A stretch of DNA of 64,000 bases, taken from the NCBI RefSeq assembly GCF_000024065.1, contig NC_013174.1, positions 1,116,001-1,180,000 of the forward strand, written 5' to 3'. The notes below the pieces were generated by a model. That model saw nothing but the letters and a program-made list of their open reading frames with translations, did no database searches and was not told the origin of the DNA. Positions 36,132 to 44,761 of this stretch are shown here, one piece after another. Both the position numbers and the translations under genes were made by a program. The stretch's first letter is position 1. Every line of letters starts with the position of its first letter. The DNA is from Jonesia denitrificans DSM 20603. GTDB taxonomy: Bacteria > Actinomycetota > Actinomycetes > Actinomycetales > Cellulomonadaceae.

Positions 36132-36614
36132 ATGGCGGGAGCGCTACGCAAGACGATGGAGTACCTAGGCATCGCGGAACAAAACCACGACCTCGAAGCC
36201 GAGTACGATGAGTACGAAGACGAGTATGACGAGGTTGAGGAATCCGTGATGGACACCTTTGACGCACAGGTCACTCCGATTCGCCGGGCAGTGACTGAAC
36301 GTGAGGAGGACGCGGTCATGCACCACTCCTTGCCGCGCATTACGACCGTGCATCCACGGTCCTACAACGATGCTCGTGTGATTGGGGAGGCCTTCCGGTC
36401 TGGTACGCCGGTGATCATTAACCTTTCTGATATGGATGAATCAGACGCGAAGCGGCTCGTGGACTTCTCATCGGGGTTAATCTTCGGTCTGAACGGATCA
36501 ATCGAGCGGGTCACCGCGAAGGTTTTCCTTCTTTCCCCACAGAACGTTGAAATTGCCGCCAATGGTTCGGACGCCCGTGATGGGTCCCGACAGAGTTTCT
36601 ACAATCAGAGCTGA
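36132..36614 (+). CDS. sepF: Cell division protein SepF
   Basis: SepF tethers FtsZ to the membrane and bundles its filaments; in actinobacteria lacking FtsA and ZipA it is the main membrane anchor. The 160-residue protein has the N-terminal amphipathic helix MAGALRKTMEYLGIAE, an acidic linker (about 20-40, rich in Glu/Asp/Tyr), and the core ITTVHPRSYNDARVIGEAFR...VIINLSDMDESDAKRLVDFSSGL...KVFLLSP. The ATG has GGAGTG five to six bases upstream. The 215-bp gap before it contains no gene I can support. Confidence 0.95.
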   Translation: MAGALRKTMEYLGIAEQNHDLEAEYDEYEDEYDEVEESVMDTFDAQVTPIRRAVTEREEDAVMHHSLPRITTVHPRSYNDARVIGEAFRSGTPVIINLSDMDESDAKRLVDFSSGLIFGLNGSIERVTAKVFLLSPQNVEIAANGSDARDGSRQSFYNQS

Positions 36615-36619
36615 GACGC

Positions 36620-36916
36620 GTGAGCCTCATCTTTTCCTTCATAGCCATGGTCCTATGGGTTTATCTCATCGCTCTCATCGGGCGCGCAGTGTTCGGCTGG
36701 GTTCAAGTGTTCGCCAGGGACTGGCGTCCACGCGGATTTTTGCTCGTTGTTGCAGAGAGTATCTATACGATCACTGATCCGCCGCTTCGTGCGCTGTCGC
36801 GGATCATCCCGCCGATCCGTATTGGGAGCATAGCTCTTGATGTAGGTTTCATGTTGTTGTTTATTGCGGTTGCATTCCTCATGCAGCTCTTTTGGGTACT
36901 TGCGGCAACAGCATGA
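36620..36916 (+). CDS. YggT-family membrane protein
   Basis: A 98-residue protein with two hydrophobic segments (about 3-25 and 66-92) and the YggT motif TDPPLRALSRIIPPIRIGSIALD between them. YggT proteins lie next to sepF and divIVA in Gram-positives and are linked to division or osmotic tolerance; the exact role is unknown. GTG start 5 bp after sepF, so they are cotranscribed. Confidence 0.92.
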   Translation: MSLIFSFIAMVLWVYLIALIGRAVFGWVQVFARDWRPRGFLLVVAESIYTITDPPLRALSRIIPPIRIGSIALDVGFMLLFIAVAFLMQLFWVLAATA

Positions 36917-36940
36917 CAGCGCTACAGCGGCGAACGCGGA

Positions 36941-36960
36941 GTGCGGGTGGAATTCCGCAC
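36941..36960. terminator. Weak hairpin after yggT
   Basis: A 6-bp GTGCGG/CCGCAC stem with an 8-base loop, 24 bases past the yggT stop, no U-run. May end or pause the sepF-yggT transcript. Confidence 0.25.
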
Positions 36961-37000
36961 ACCATGCGGGTCTGTCGGAACGAAACGTCAGGCAAGCAAC

Positions 37001-37006
37001 TACACT
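37001..37006 (+). promoter_or_regulatory. Putative -10 (TACACT) upstream of divIVA
   Basis: TACACT stands 74 bases before the divIVA start, in the 164-bp gap after yggT. This suggests that divIVA has its own promoter. Confidence 0.4.
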
Positions 37007-37080
37007 AAGATGTCGAGCTGGTCGTACTGATCGCCAGGCGAGAGTTTCAACACCAGCGCACCAAAGAGATGGAGACTACG

Positions 37081-37698
37081 GTGGCACTGCTTACACCAGA
37101 CGAAGTGCTGAACAAGAAATTCCAGGTAACGAAGTTCCGCGAGGGTTACGACATGGTGGAGGTCGATGACTTCCTCGACCTCGTTCTTGGGACCCTGCGT
37201 GCTGTGTACGTGGAAAACGACGAGCTCAAGGCAAAGGCTGAAGAAGCCGAATCTCGAGTCGCAGAGTTGAGCCGCGAACTTGCTGAGGTGAAATCTCAGC
37301 CAGCAGCGACACAGCCAGCTGCTGCACCAGAGCCGCGTAACGATGAAGTTGCCAGCGATGGTCGTGAAACTCCACATGAGCCTGAAATGGCGACAGGCAT
37401 TATTCAGATGGCCCAAAAACTGCATGATGACCACGTCCGTGCTGGCCAAGAAGAAGCAGAACGCCTTGTTGGCGAGGCGCGCGAAGAAAGTTCACGGATT
37501 GTGGGCGAAGCTGAGGAAGTATCGCGACGCACTCTTAACCAATTGGAACAGGAACGATCGACTCTCGAGGGCAAGATCGACGAGTTGCGCACGTTTGAGC
37601 GGGATTACCGTCTTCGTTTGAAGTCCTACCTGCAGAACCTGTTGGGCGACCTTGACCAACGGGCAAGTGGCGTCAGTTCTAGTTCAACCGCAATCTAG
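37081..37698 (+). CDS. divIVA: Polar growth/division scaffold DivIVA (Wag31)
   Basis: DivIVA (Wag31, antigen 84) is a coiled-coil protein that binds curved membrane at poles and septa and directs wall synthesis. The 205-residue protein has the N-terminal membrane-binding motif ALLTPDEVLNKKFQVTKFRE and GYDMVEVDDFLDLV, an Ala/Pro linker (about 75-105), and a long coiled coil (about 105-185). The GTG start is set by GGAGA five bases upstream. It is the last gene of the dcw-associated block and is followed by a strong terminator. Confidence 0.95.
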   Translation: MALLTPDEVLNKKFQVTKFREGYDMVEVDDFLDLVLGTLRAVYVENDELKAKAEEAESRVAELSRELAEVKSQPAATQPAAAPEPRNDEVASDGRETPHEPEMATGIIQMAQKLHDDHVRAGQEEAERLVGEAREESSRIVGEAEEVSRRTLNQLEQERSTLEGKIDELRTFERDYRLRLKSYLQNLLGDLDQRASGVSSSSTAI

Positions 37699-37717
37699 CG
37701 GCCGTACGTCTTTTCCG

Positions 37718-37775
37718 GCCGACGCGCATTTCACCCGCTGTTGTGACCTTGGCGGGGAAGTGCGCGTCGGCTTTT
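37718..37775 (+). terminator. Rho-independent terminator after divIVA
   Basis: A 15-bp stem (GCCGACGCGCA... with one G-U pair), a short inner CCGC/GCGG stem in the loop, and TTTT directly after. It is 20 bases past the divIVA stop and marks the end of the dcw region. Confidence 0.85.
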
Positions 37776-37815
37776 GTGGTTGAATTCCGCTATTGCTTCA
37801 TGTGAAAGGCAGATT

Positions 37816-38268
37816 ATGGCGACAAGTGAACAAGCCGCAGTGCAAGCCACTGAACGGTTTTCCCACCTCGACGCACCAACGATCCCAGTGCGCGATGGTG
37901 AAGAGCAGTGGACGGCTCAGGAAATTTTTGCGGTGGCCCAGGCGCTCCTTGACGAAGACGTGCGGCTGCGGCAAGAAATTGATGAAGCCCACGCTGACCT
38001 CAGCGAGTACTTGCGCAACTCTGGCGAGGGGTCGGGTGATGACCAAGCTGATTATGGTTCATCTGCCTTGGAGCGTGAGCAGGAACTGACTTTGGTGAAC
38101 AACACCCGAGATCTTCTGGAGCAAAATCAACGTGCCATTGCGCGACTCGATGAAGGAACCTATGGGGTCTGCGAGAACTGTGGTGGCCCCGTCGGTAAAG
38201 CACGTCTAGAAGCCTTTCCCCGGGCTACTTTATGTGTAACCTGCAAGCAGCGCGAAGAGCGCCGGTGA
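37816..38268 (+). CDS. TraR/DksA-type zinc-finger protein
   Basis: A 150-residue protein with a helical coiled-coil N-terminal part (about 45-112) and a C-terminal four-cysteine zinc finger, Cys119-Cys122 and Cys140-Cys143 (YGVCENCGGPVGKARLEAF). Proteins of this type bind RNA polymerase's secondary channel in proteobacteria; the actinobacterial versions next to lspA are less studied. The coiled-coil tip lacks an obvious paired Asp motif (the DKxxDxA motif of E. coli DksA), so stringent-response function is not assumed. ATG supported by GAAAGG seven bases upstream. Confidence 0.88.
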   Translation: MATSEQAAVQATERFSHLDAPTIPVRDGEEQWTAQEIFAVAQALLDEDVRLRQEIDEAHADLSEYLRNSGEGSGDDQADYGSSALEREQELTLVNNTRDLLEQNQRAIARLDEGTYGVCENCGGPVGKARLEAFPRATLCVTCKQREERR

Positions 38269-38326
38269 CGCTCATCAATCGGTGCATCGTTGAGTTGCGT
38301 GACTCGGACGTGCGACGATAGAGACG

Positions 38327-38917
38327 ATGACTGAGACTTCTTCAGCACCTCATCCGTTAGGGGTGGGACGTGCGCTTCGTTTATTGTTGCCTTTGGCGAT
38401 CCTTGTGACAGGTGCTGATCAACTGACAAAACAGTGGGCCCTCAACGAGCTGTCCTTAGGTCATGCTGCGACCCCATTGATTGGTGACTGGATTGGGTTA
38501 CGGCTTGTCTTTAACCCCGGGGCTGCTTTCTCGTTTGGAAGCGGTTCAACATGGATCTTGACCATCGTTTCGTGTGCGGTTGTCGTCTACATTGTGGTGG
38601 TTGCCAGGAAGCTGACATCGCGGGTGTGGTTGGTGACCCTCGCGCTGCTTCTCGGTGGCGCACTGGGTAACCTCCTTGATCGCCTGTTCCGCGATCCTGG
38701 TTTCCCGACAGGTCACGTTGTTGACTTCATCGATTACGGGCCTTTTGTTGGAAATGTGGCTGACATCTTCATCGTAGGTGCAGCAGGTGCATTGGCTGCA
38801 TTGAGCCTTTTCAGGGTGCCTGCTTTCGCTACATCCCAAGGGCCGCAGCCAGCAGCTGAATCGCTCGAAAACGGGCGCGAAGGACCGCTAGAGAACGATG
38901 AAGTAGGGCGGTCATGA
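38327..38917 (+). CDS. lspA: Lipoprotein signal peptidase LspA
   Basis: LspA cleaves signal peptides of diacylated prolipoproteins. The 196-residue protein has four transmembrane helices, the conserved [17 protein letters not shown] and [11 protein letters not shown] motifs, and the catalytic aspartates Asp133 (VVDFID) and Asp146 (NVADIF). A short acidic C-terminal tail is disordered. The stop overlaps the next gene's ATG. The lipoprotein protease at 53992 is one probable substrate in this window. Confidence 0.95.
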   Translation: MTETSSAPHPLGVGRALRLLLPLAILVTGADQLTKQWALNELSLGHAATPLIGDWIGLRLVFNPGAAFSFGSGSTWILTIVSCAVVVYIVVVARKLTSRVWLVTLALLLGGALGNLLDRLFRDPGFPTGHVVDFIDYGPFVGNVADIFIVGAAGALAALSLFRVPAFATSQGPQPAAESLENGREGPLENDEVGRS

Positions 38918-39855
38918 GCCGGGATCACCGTTCCTTTCCTGTTCCAGATGGGCTTGTTGGACAACGTGTTGACGCGGCCTTAGCACGGATGTTGGGACTG
39001 TCACGTAGTGCAATTCTCGCGGCGTTCGACGCAGGAGATGTTTATGTTGACGGTCGCCCTGCAGCAAAGGGCGACCGGATCGTACAGGGGGCAGTGATTG
39101 ACGTTGTCCTTCCCGACCCACGGGAGGTCGATGCCACAGAGGATGAGCCGCAGCCGGTCCCCGGAATGCGCATCGTTCACGATGATGAACACATTGTTGT
39201 GGTGGACAAACCAGTAGGAGTTGCCGCCCACTCGGCGGTTGGCTGGTCTGGGCCGACAGTCGTTGGCGCGCTCGCGGCCGCTGGCTACCGTATTTCAACG
39301 TCCGGCGCAGCAGAACGGCAAGGTATTGTTCACCGCCTAGACGTTGGCACCTCAGGTCTTATGGTGGTGGCGAAGTCCGAGCTTGCGTACACTCGGCTGA
39401 AACGAGCTTTCCGAGAACGAACCGTTGACAAGGTGTATCACACCGTTGTCCAAGGTCACCCAGAACCGACAAAGGGTACGATAGACGCTCCGATCGGACG
39501 GCATCCGAAAGCGGAGTTTAAGTTCGCTGTGATGGCTGATGGTAAACGCTCAATCACTCACTACGAAGTGATGGAAATGCTCCCATCCGCGTCACTAGTA
39601 ACTGTTCACTTGGAAACAGGTCGTACCCACCAAATACGAGTCCATTTCTCGGCGATGCGACACCCCTGTGTCGGTGACTCGATGTATGGGGCCGATCCGA
39701 CACTCGCTCGCCGCACCGGGCTTGACCGGCAGTGGCTGCATGCCGTTGAGCTGTCCTTCGAGCATCCGGCAAGTGGTGAACGGTTCACGGTGGCATCTGA
39801 GTATCCACAGGACTTGCAGCAAGCGCTTGATGTGCTGCGCGGGGACTACGGTTAA
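38914..39855 (+). CDS. RluA/RluD-family 23S rRNA pseudouridine synthase
   Basis: A 313-residue pseudouridine synthase: N-terminal S4 RNA-binding domain (about 14-65), then the catalytic RluA domain with active-site Asp143 in [16 protein letters not shown] and [19 protein letters not shown]. RluD-type enzymes modify helix 69 or nearby uridines of 23S rRNA; the exact target is not visible. The lspA-rluD pairing (ATGA overlap) is common in bacteria. Confidence 0.93.
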   Translation: MSRDHRSFPVPDGLVGQRVDAALARMLGLSRSAILAAFDAGDVYVDGRPAAKGDRIVQGAVIDVVLPDPREVDATEDEPQPVPGMRIVHDDEHIVVVDKPVGVAAHSAVGWSGPTVVGALAAAGYRISTSGAAERQGIVHRLDVGTSGLMVVAKSELAYTRLKRAFRERTVDKVYHTVVQGHPEPTKGTIDAPIGRHPKAEFKFAVMADGKRSITHYEVMEMLPSASLVTVHLETGRTHQIRVHFSAMRHPCVGDSMYGADPTLARRTGLDRQWLHAVELSFEHPASGERFTVASEYPQDLQQALDVLRGDYG

Positions 39856-40361
39856 TGGTGAGTCGCGTGTCTCCTGCTTGTATAGAGGTTTTTGCGGTGG
39901 TCGATCAGCGCCATCTGCAGTGGGCGTTTGATGTCCGGCAGGAGGTCTTTGTCGTCGAGCAAGGGGTACCACTCAGTGAAGAACTGGATGACCTTGACCA
40001 CGCGCAGACGACTACACATGTTGTTGCGGTGACGGCGCAGTCCCTTGAACTTGGTCGAGCGCTCGGAACCGCCCGCCTATTAGTCGATGCGCCTGGCAGC
40101 GTCCATATTGGTCGTGTCGCAGTCCGCAAAGAAGCGCGTGGCCAAGGGATAGGCGCGTTGCTGATGACAGCTTTAGAGCGAGTCGCACTGCGTAATCACC
40201 ATGATGAACGTGGTGTCACCGTTGCTCTCTCAGCCCAGGAAACTGCCTTACCATTTTATGAGTCTTTGGGTTACACGCTTGTTGATGAACGACGGTACTT
40301 AGATTGTGATATTTGGCACCGTGACATGGCTCATGACCTGTTCCTTGATGAGTCGCGGTGA
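39855..40361 (+). CDS. GNAT-family N-acetyltransferase
   Basis: A 168-residue acetyltransferase. The acetyl-CoA loop is IGRVAVRKEARGQGIGALLM (V-R-K-x-x-R-G-x-G-x-G), followed by LSAQETALPFYESLGYTLV, the family C terminus. The N-terminal DVRQEVFVVEQGVPLSEELDDLDH resembles the ElaA-like branch. Substrate unknown. The ATG shares its A with the previous stop codon. Confidence 0.88.
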   Translation: MVSRVSPACIEVFAVVDQRHLQWAFDVRQEVFVVEQGVPLSEELDDLDHAQTTTHVVAVTAQSLELGRALGTARLLVDAPGSVHIGRVAVRKEARGQGIGALLMTALERVALRNHHDERGVTVALSAQETALPFYESLGYTLVDERRYLDCDIWHRDMAHDLFLDESR

Positions 40362-40410
40362 TGTGAGATAGTTGGTCGGCGCGCACCGTGGTGAACGCAA
40401 TGGAGGCCGC

Positions 40411-40416
40411 TAGACT
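40411..40416 (+). promoter_or_regulatory. Putative -10 (TAGACT) of leaderless dnaE promoter
   Basis: TAGACT is followed by 6 bases and the dnaE ATG, with no ribosome binding site between them. Confidence 0.5.
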
Positions 40417-40422
40417 GCTGAC

Positions 40423-43400
40423 ATGGCTTCCTCGAACGCGGATTTTGTGCATCTTCATGTCCACACCGAATACTCCATGCTTGATGGGGCAGCGCGGCTG
40501 GATGACTTGTTCCAAGAGACAGCACGACTTGGGCAGCACACGATTGCGACAACGGACCACGGGTACATTTTTGGGGCCTACGAGTTCTGGTCCAAAGCCC
40601 GTGCAGCAGGTGTCAAGCCCATCATCGGAGTAGAAGCGTATTTGACACCCGGGACAAGCCGCTTTGACCAAACACGCCGCCTGTGGGGAGAGCAGTCACA
40701 GCGAGAAGACGACGTGTCAGCACGTGGTGCCTATACTCACTTCACCTTGTGGGCACGGAACAATGAGGGTCTTCACAATCTCTTTCGAATGAGTTCTTTG
40801 GCTTCGCTTGAAGGACAAATGGGGAAGTGGCCGCGAATGGATCGCGAACTGCTCCAAACATATTCTGAGGGTTTAATTGCCTCTAGCGGTTGTCCTTCGA
40901 GCGAAGTGCAAACTCGGCTACGACTTGGCCAGTTTGACGAAGCTCTCCGCGCCGCAGGGGAGATGCAAGAGATCTTTGGTAAAGAGAATTTCTACGTTGA
41001 ACTGATGGATCACGGGCTATCTATCGAGAATCGCGTTCGCTCTGAACTGCTTGAGGTGGCTCGTAAGATTAACGCTCCGCTCGTGGCAACAAATGATTCT
41101 CACTATGTGCGTAGAGATGATGCTGCGTCACAAGAGGCACTGCTGTGCATTAACTCGGGATCAACGCTTCTTGATCCTGACCGTTTTAAGTTTGATGGAG
41201 ACGGGTATTACATCAAGTCGGCGCAAGAGATGCGTGATTTGTGGCGTGATATCCCGGAAGCGTGTGACAACACGTTGCTCATCGCTGAGCAGTGTGATGT
41301 GTCATTCAATACCTCAGCCAACTACATGCCGAAGTTTCCATGCCCGCCGGGTGAAGACGAAACATCGTGGTTCATCAAAGAGGTGGAACGTGGGTTGCAT
41401 GCGCGTTACCCGCAAGGGATCCCCGATGATGTCCGTGCGCAGGCCAAGTTCGAGATCAATGTCATCACACAGATGGGGTTCCCCGGGTACTTCCTTGTTG
41501 TGGCTGACTTCATTAACTGGGCGAAGAACAACGGTATTCGGGTGGGGCCAGGGCGTGGTTCAGGTGCTGGATCGATGGCAGCATACGCCATGCGGATCAC
41601 GGACCTAGATCCGCTGAAACATGGGCTCATCTTTGAGCGCTTTTTGAACCCAGACCGGGTGTCCATGCCGGACTTCGATGTTGACTTTGACGAGCGCCGC
41701 CGTGGGGAAGTGATTCGTTACGTCTCGGAAAAATATGGCGAGGACCGTGTTGCGCAGATCGTGACGTATGGAACGATTAAAGCGAAACAAGCATTGAAGG
41801 ATTCGTCGCGACTGCTTGGTTTTCCCTTCGCGATGGGTGAGAAGCTAACAAAGGCGATGCCTCCAGCGATCATGGGGAAAGATATTTCTTTGACAGGGAT
41901 ATTTGACCCACAAGACAAGAGGTACCACGAAGCCGAGGAATTCCGTCAACTTCATGCGGGAGATCCTGATGCGCAGCGTGTTGTGGAACTCGCAAAAGGC
42001 ATTGAAGGGCTGAAGCGGCAGTGGGGCGTGCATGCTGCTGGTGTCATCATGTCCTCAGATCCACTGATCGACATCATCCCCATCATGCGTAGACCACAAG
42101 ATGGTGCAGTGATCACTCAGTTTGATTACCCAACGTGTGAAACTCTTGGGTTGATCAAGATGGATTTCCTCGGATTGAGGAACCTTACGATTCTCGATGA
42201 TGCACTGGATAATATTGTCCAAAACAACAAAGAGCCAGTCATTCTTGAGGATCTTTTGCTGGATGACCGCAAAACATATGAACTTCTTGCACGGGGGGAG
42301 ACCCTTGGTGTGTTCCAGCTTGATGGCAATGGTATGCGTTCGCTTCTGCGCCTCATGCGCCCGGATAACTTTGAGGACATTTCGGCTGTTGGTGCGTTGT
42401 ACCGCCCCGGCCCTATGGGTGCGAATTCGCACACGAATTATGCGCTGCGTAAGAATGGCCAGCAAGCGGTCACTCCTATCCATCCTGAGCTCGAGGAGCC
42501 CCTCGCTGAGATTCTTGGGAATACCTATGGTCTTATTGTTTATCAAGAGCAGGTGATGGCAATTGCGCAGAAACTTGCGGGGTACTCACTGGGCCAGGCA
42601 GACATTCTTCGCCGCGCAATGGGGAAGAAGAAGAAATCTGAACTTGACAAGCAATTTGAGATGTTTTCTCAGGGGATGATAGACCGCGGCTATTCTATGC
42701 AGGCAGTAAAAACGCTGTGGGATATTCTTGTTCCGTTTTCGGATTACGCGTTCAACAAAGCTCACTCGGCCGCCTATGGTGTGGTGTCCTATTGGACGGC
42801 ATACCTGAAGGCGAACTATCCCACAGAGTATATGGCGGCTTTGTTGACTTCTGTGAAAGACGACAAGGATAAGTCAGCGCTGTACCTCAACGAGTGCCGG
42901 CGTATGGGGATCACAGTTCTCCCGCCGGATGTGAACTCGTCGTTAGCGAACTTTGCTGCTGTTGATCGGGACATACGTTTTGGGTTGACTGCCGTGAGGA
43001 ACGTGGGGGGAAATGTTGTTGATGCCATTATTGCGACACGTGAAGATAAGGGAGAGTTCAGCTCGTTCACGGATTTCCTCGATAAGGTTCCTGCTGTTGT
43101 GTGCAACAAACGCACGATTGAATCCCTGATCAAGGCTGGCGCTTTCGATTCCCTTGGTCATCCACGGAAGGCGCTTCACATCATCCACGAACAGGCAGTG
43201 GATTCGGTTATTTCGGTGAAACGCAAAGAGGCTGAGGGGCAGTTTGATTTATTTGCAGAATTTGGTAGTGAACCTGAAGAGGGGATGTCCTTTTCCGTTG
43301 ATGTTCCTATGCTTGATGACTGGGATAAAAAGCAGCTTCTCGCTTTTGAGCGTGAAATGCTTGGTTTATATGTCTCGGATCACCCTTTGTCAGGGATCGA

Positions 43401-43968
43401 ACATGTTCTCACCCAAGCGTCGGATCTTGCCATCGCCAAACTGTTGGCTGATGAAGGGCGCCCCGATGGGTCAACTGTGACAATCGCGGGTCTGGTCACA
43501 ACTGTGCAACGGAAGATGTCGAAGCAAGGTAACCCTTGGGCGTCGGCCACAGTTGAGGATCTTGATGGGTCCATCGACGTGATGTTCTTTGGGGAAGCGT
43601 ATCTCGCTTACTCAGCTGTGTTAGCAGAAGACCAGGTCGTTGTGGTCAAGGGACGGATTCGCCGACGTGATGATTCCATGTCGCTGCAAGCGATGGAAGT
43701 GACGTTGCCTGATCTTTCGGTGAGTGATGAAGCGCCCTTGTTCGTCACGATTGCTGCCTCTCGATGTACTGAGCCGATTGTCGAGAAAATCGCAGAGATT
43801 TTGGGGACTCATCCCGGGAAGTCTGAGGTGCGTATCCGGGTGACGATGCCTGGACGCACCACTGTGGTGCGCTTGGCTGACGAATTTCGGGTCGAACGTA
43901 ATCCTGCGTTGTCTGCGGAGTTGAAGGCTCTTTTGGGGGCAGCGAGCTTGACGCAAGGAGGAGTGTAA
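40423..43968 (+). CDS. dnaE: DNA polymerase III alpha subunit DnaE (replicative)
   Basis: The 1181-residue replicative DNA polymerase. Seen: PHP domain with HLHVHTEYSMLDGA at the N terminus and TTDHG; palm-domain catalytic aspartates in PDFDVDFDE (416-424); GAGSMAAYA; the VYQEQVM and LRRAMGKKK fingers segments; DYAFNKAHSAAYG; the tandem helix-hairpin-helix; and a C-terminal OB fold (VTIAGLVTTVQRKMSKQGN). Length and the DnaE1-type PHP domain fit the main polymerase rather than the mutagenic DnaE2. No LexA box precedes it, consistent with that. Confidence 0.97.
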   Translation: MASSNADFVHLHVHTEYSMLDGAARLDDLFQETARLGQHTIATTDHGYIFGAYEFWSKARAAGVKPIIGVEAYLTPGTSRFDQTRRLWGEQSQREDDVSARGAYTHFTLWARNNEGLHNLFRMSSLASLEGQMGKWPRMDRELLQTYSEGLIASSGCPSSEVQTRLRLGQFDEALRAAGEMQEIFGKENFYVELMDHGLSIENRVRSELLEVARKINAPLVATNDSHYVRRDDAASQEALLCINSGSTLLDPDRFKFDGDGYYIKSAQEMRDLWRDIPEACDNTLLIAEQCDVSFNTSANYMPKFPCPPGEDETSWFIKEVERGLHARYPQGIPDDVRAQAKFEINVITQMGFPGYFLVVADFINWAKNNGIRVGPGRGSGAGSMAAYAMRITDLDPLKHGLIFERFLNPDRVSMPDFDVDFDERRRGEVIRYVSEKYGEDRVAQIVTYGTIKAKQALKDSSRLLGFPFAMGEKLTKAMPPAIMGKDISLTGIFDPQDKRYHEAEEFRQLHAGDPDAQRVVELAKGIEGLKRQWGVHAAGVIMSSDPLIDIIPIMRRPQDGAVITQFDYPTCETLGLIKMDFLGLRNLTILDDALDNIVQNNKEPVILEDLLLDDRKTYELLARGETLGVFQLDGNGMRSLLRLMRPDNFEDISAVGALYRPGPMGANSHTNYALRKNGQQAVTPIHPELEEPLAEILGNTYGLIVYQEQVMAIAQKLAGYSLGQADILRRAMGKKKKSELDKQFEMFSQGMIDRGYSMQAVKTLWDILVPFSDYAFNKAHSAAYGVVSYWTAYLKANYPTEYMAALLTSVKDDKDKSALYLNECRRMGITVLPPDVNSSLANFAAVDRDIRFGLTAVRNVGGNVVDAIIATREDKGEFSSFTDFLDKVPAVVCNKRTIESLIKAGAFDSLGHPRKALHIIHEQAVDSVISVKRKEAEGQFDLFAEFGSEPEEGMSFSVDVPMLDDWDKKQLLAFEREMLGLYVSDHPLSGIEHVLTQASDLAIAKLLADEGRPDGSTVTIAGLVTTVQRKMSKQGNPWASATVEDLDGSIDVMFFGEAYLAYSAVLAEDQVVVVKGRIRRRDDSMSLQAMEVTLPDLSVSDEAPLFVTIAASRCTEPIVEKIAEILGTHPGKSEVRIRVTMPGRTTVVRLADEFRVERNPALSAELKALLGAASLTQGGV

Positions 43969-44379
43969 GTGGCTGGCGTGTTGTTAACCCCCGAGCAGCA
44001 TATTTTTGTCACCGAACGACATTTGGCGACCTTGACGACGCTCCGTGCTGATGGGCGCCCCCATGTGGTTCCGGTCGCTTTCACTTGGGACGCAGATGCC
44101 GGTCTAGCCCGTGTGACTTCAAAGCGTACGTCGATGAAGGTGCGACACATTGAACGTGCTGGTGAGCAAGGAGCTCGGGTCGCTTTGTGTCAAGTTGACG
44201 GGGGACGGTGGCTCACACTCGAAGGGGTTGCCCGGGTGCGTGACGATCACAATAGTATTGCCGATGCGCGGGCGCGTTATGCACGCAGGTACCGTGAGTT
44301 AAGCGATGATCCAGAGCGCGTTGTTGTGGTGATCTCGGTGGACAAGGTGATGTCGTCGAGTTACATGTCCCGTGGTTAG
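43969..44379 (+). CDS. PPOX-class (split-barrel) F420-dependent oxidoreductase-like protein
   Basis: A 136-residue split beta-barrel protein. The FATLTTLRADGRPHVVPVAF-like N terminus (here LATLTTLRADGRPHVVPVAFT), the RVTSKRTSMKVRHIER segment and GRWLTLEGVARV match the actinobacterial PPOX-class F420-dependent family. The substrate is unknown. GTG start directly after the dnaE stop, with GGAGG seven bases upstream inside dnaE, so it is probably coupled. Its 3' end overlaps the convergent S4-protein gene by 4 bp. Confidence 0.85.
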   Translation: MAGVLLTPEQHIFVTERHLATLTTLRADGRPHVVPVAFTWDADAGLARVTSKRTSMKVRHIERAGEQGARVALCQVDGGRWLTLEGVARVRDDHNSIADARARYARRYRELSDDPERVVVVISVDKVMSSSYMSRG

Positions 44380-44630
44380 TGTGGGCCAGCAGGTGTTATG
44401 ACCTGCGCTGATAATGACGTTTGTGGGGTGGTCACTGTGACGATGTCCCCGTGGATGAGTTGGCGTCCCCGGCGTTTTTCCAGTTCTCCATTGACGTAGA
44501 CGTTGTCGTCCTCAATGAGGTCTCGGGCGTGTGCTCCTGATTCCGCTAGTGATGCGAGTTTGAGGAACTGGCCGAGTCGAATCATGGTGTCTCGGATAGT
44601 GACGAGGTGAGGCGGTGGGCTGCTGTGCAT
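44376..44630 (-). CDS. Small S4-domain RNA-binding protein
   Basis: An 84-residue protein consisting almost only of an S4 RNA-binding domain: IRLGQFLKLASLAESGAHARDLI followed by VYVNGELEKRRGRQLIHGDIV (an extended YbcJ/YaaA-like S4 domain). Likely ribosome or tRNA binding; target unknown. The ATG at 44630 is supported by AAGGA five bases upstream; an internal ATG 15 codons later (MIRLGQF) is the homology-based minimum. Confidence 0.85.
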   Translation of the reverse strand: MHSSPPPHLVTIRDTMIRLGQFLKLASLAESGAHARDLIEDDNVYVNGELEKRRGRQLIHGDIVTVTTPQTSLSAQVITPAGPH

Positions 44631-44665
44631 TGTTGTCCTTGTGGGGTGTTGGTGATCGGTGCTGT

Positions 44666-44711
44666 GATGACACTAACGTGTTTGTCGGGATGACACTAAC
44701 GTGTTTGTCGG
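44666..44711 (+). repeat. Two tandem copies of a 23-bp repeat upstream of hisD
   Basis: The 23-mer GATGACACTAACGTGTTTGTCGG occurs twice, head to tail and identical (44666-44688 and 44689-44711). Each copy contains a small dyad, ACAC-TAAC-GTGT. It lies between the divergent S4 gene and hisD, 50 bp before the hisD start, a position that suits a regulator binding two sites two helical turns apart. Confidence 0.85.
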
Positions 44712-44749
44712 GTGGTGAGAAAGTCGTTGGTGCGCGTGGTTGTCAGTCG

Positions 44750-44755
44750 TAGGAT
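44750..44755 (+). promoter_or_regulatory. Putative -10 (TAGGAT) of leaderless hisD promoter
   Basis: TAGGAT is followed by 6 bases and the GTG at 44762, directly followed by ATG. No ribosome binding site is present. The tandem repeat ends 38 bp upstream, overlapping or just ahead of the -35 position. Confidence 0.5.
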
Positions 44756-44761
44756 GGTGGT

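Noticed and set aside
36183-36245. Low-complexity repeat in sepF
   Set aside because: Codon repeats for an acidic Glu/Asp/Tyr linker common in SepF, not a separate repeat element.
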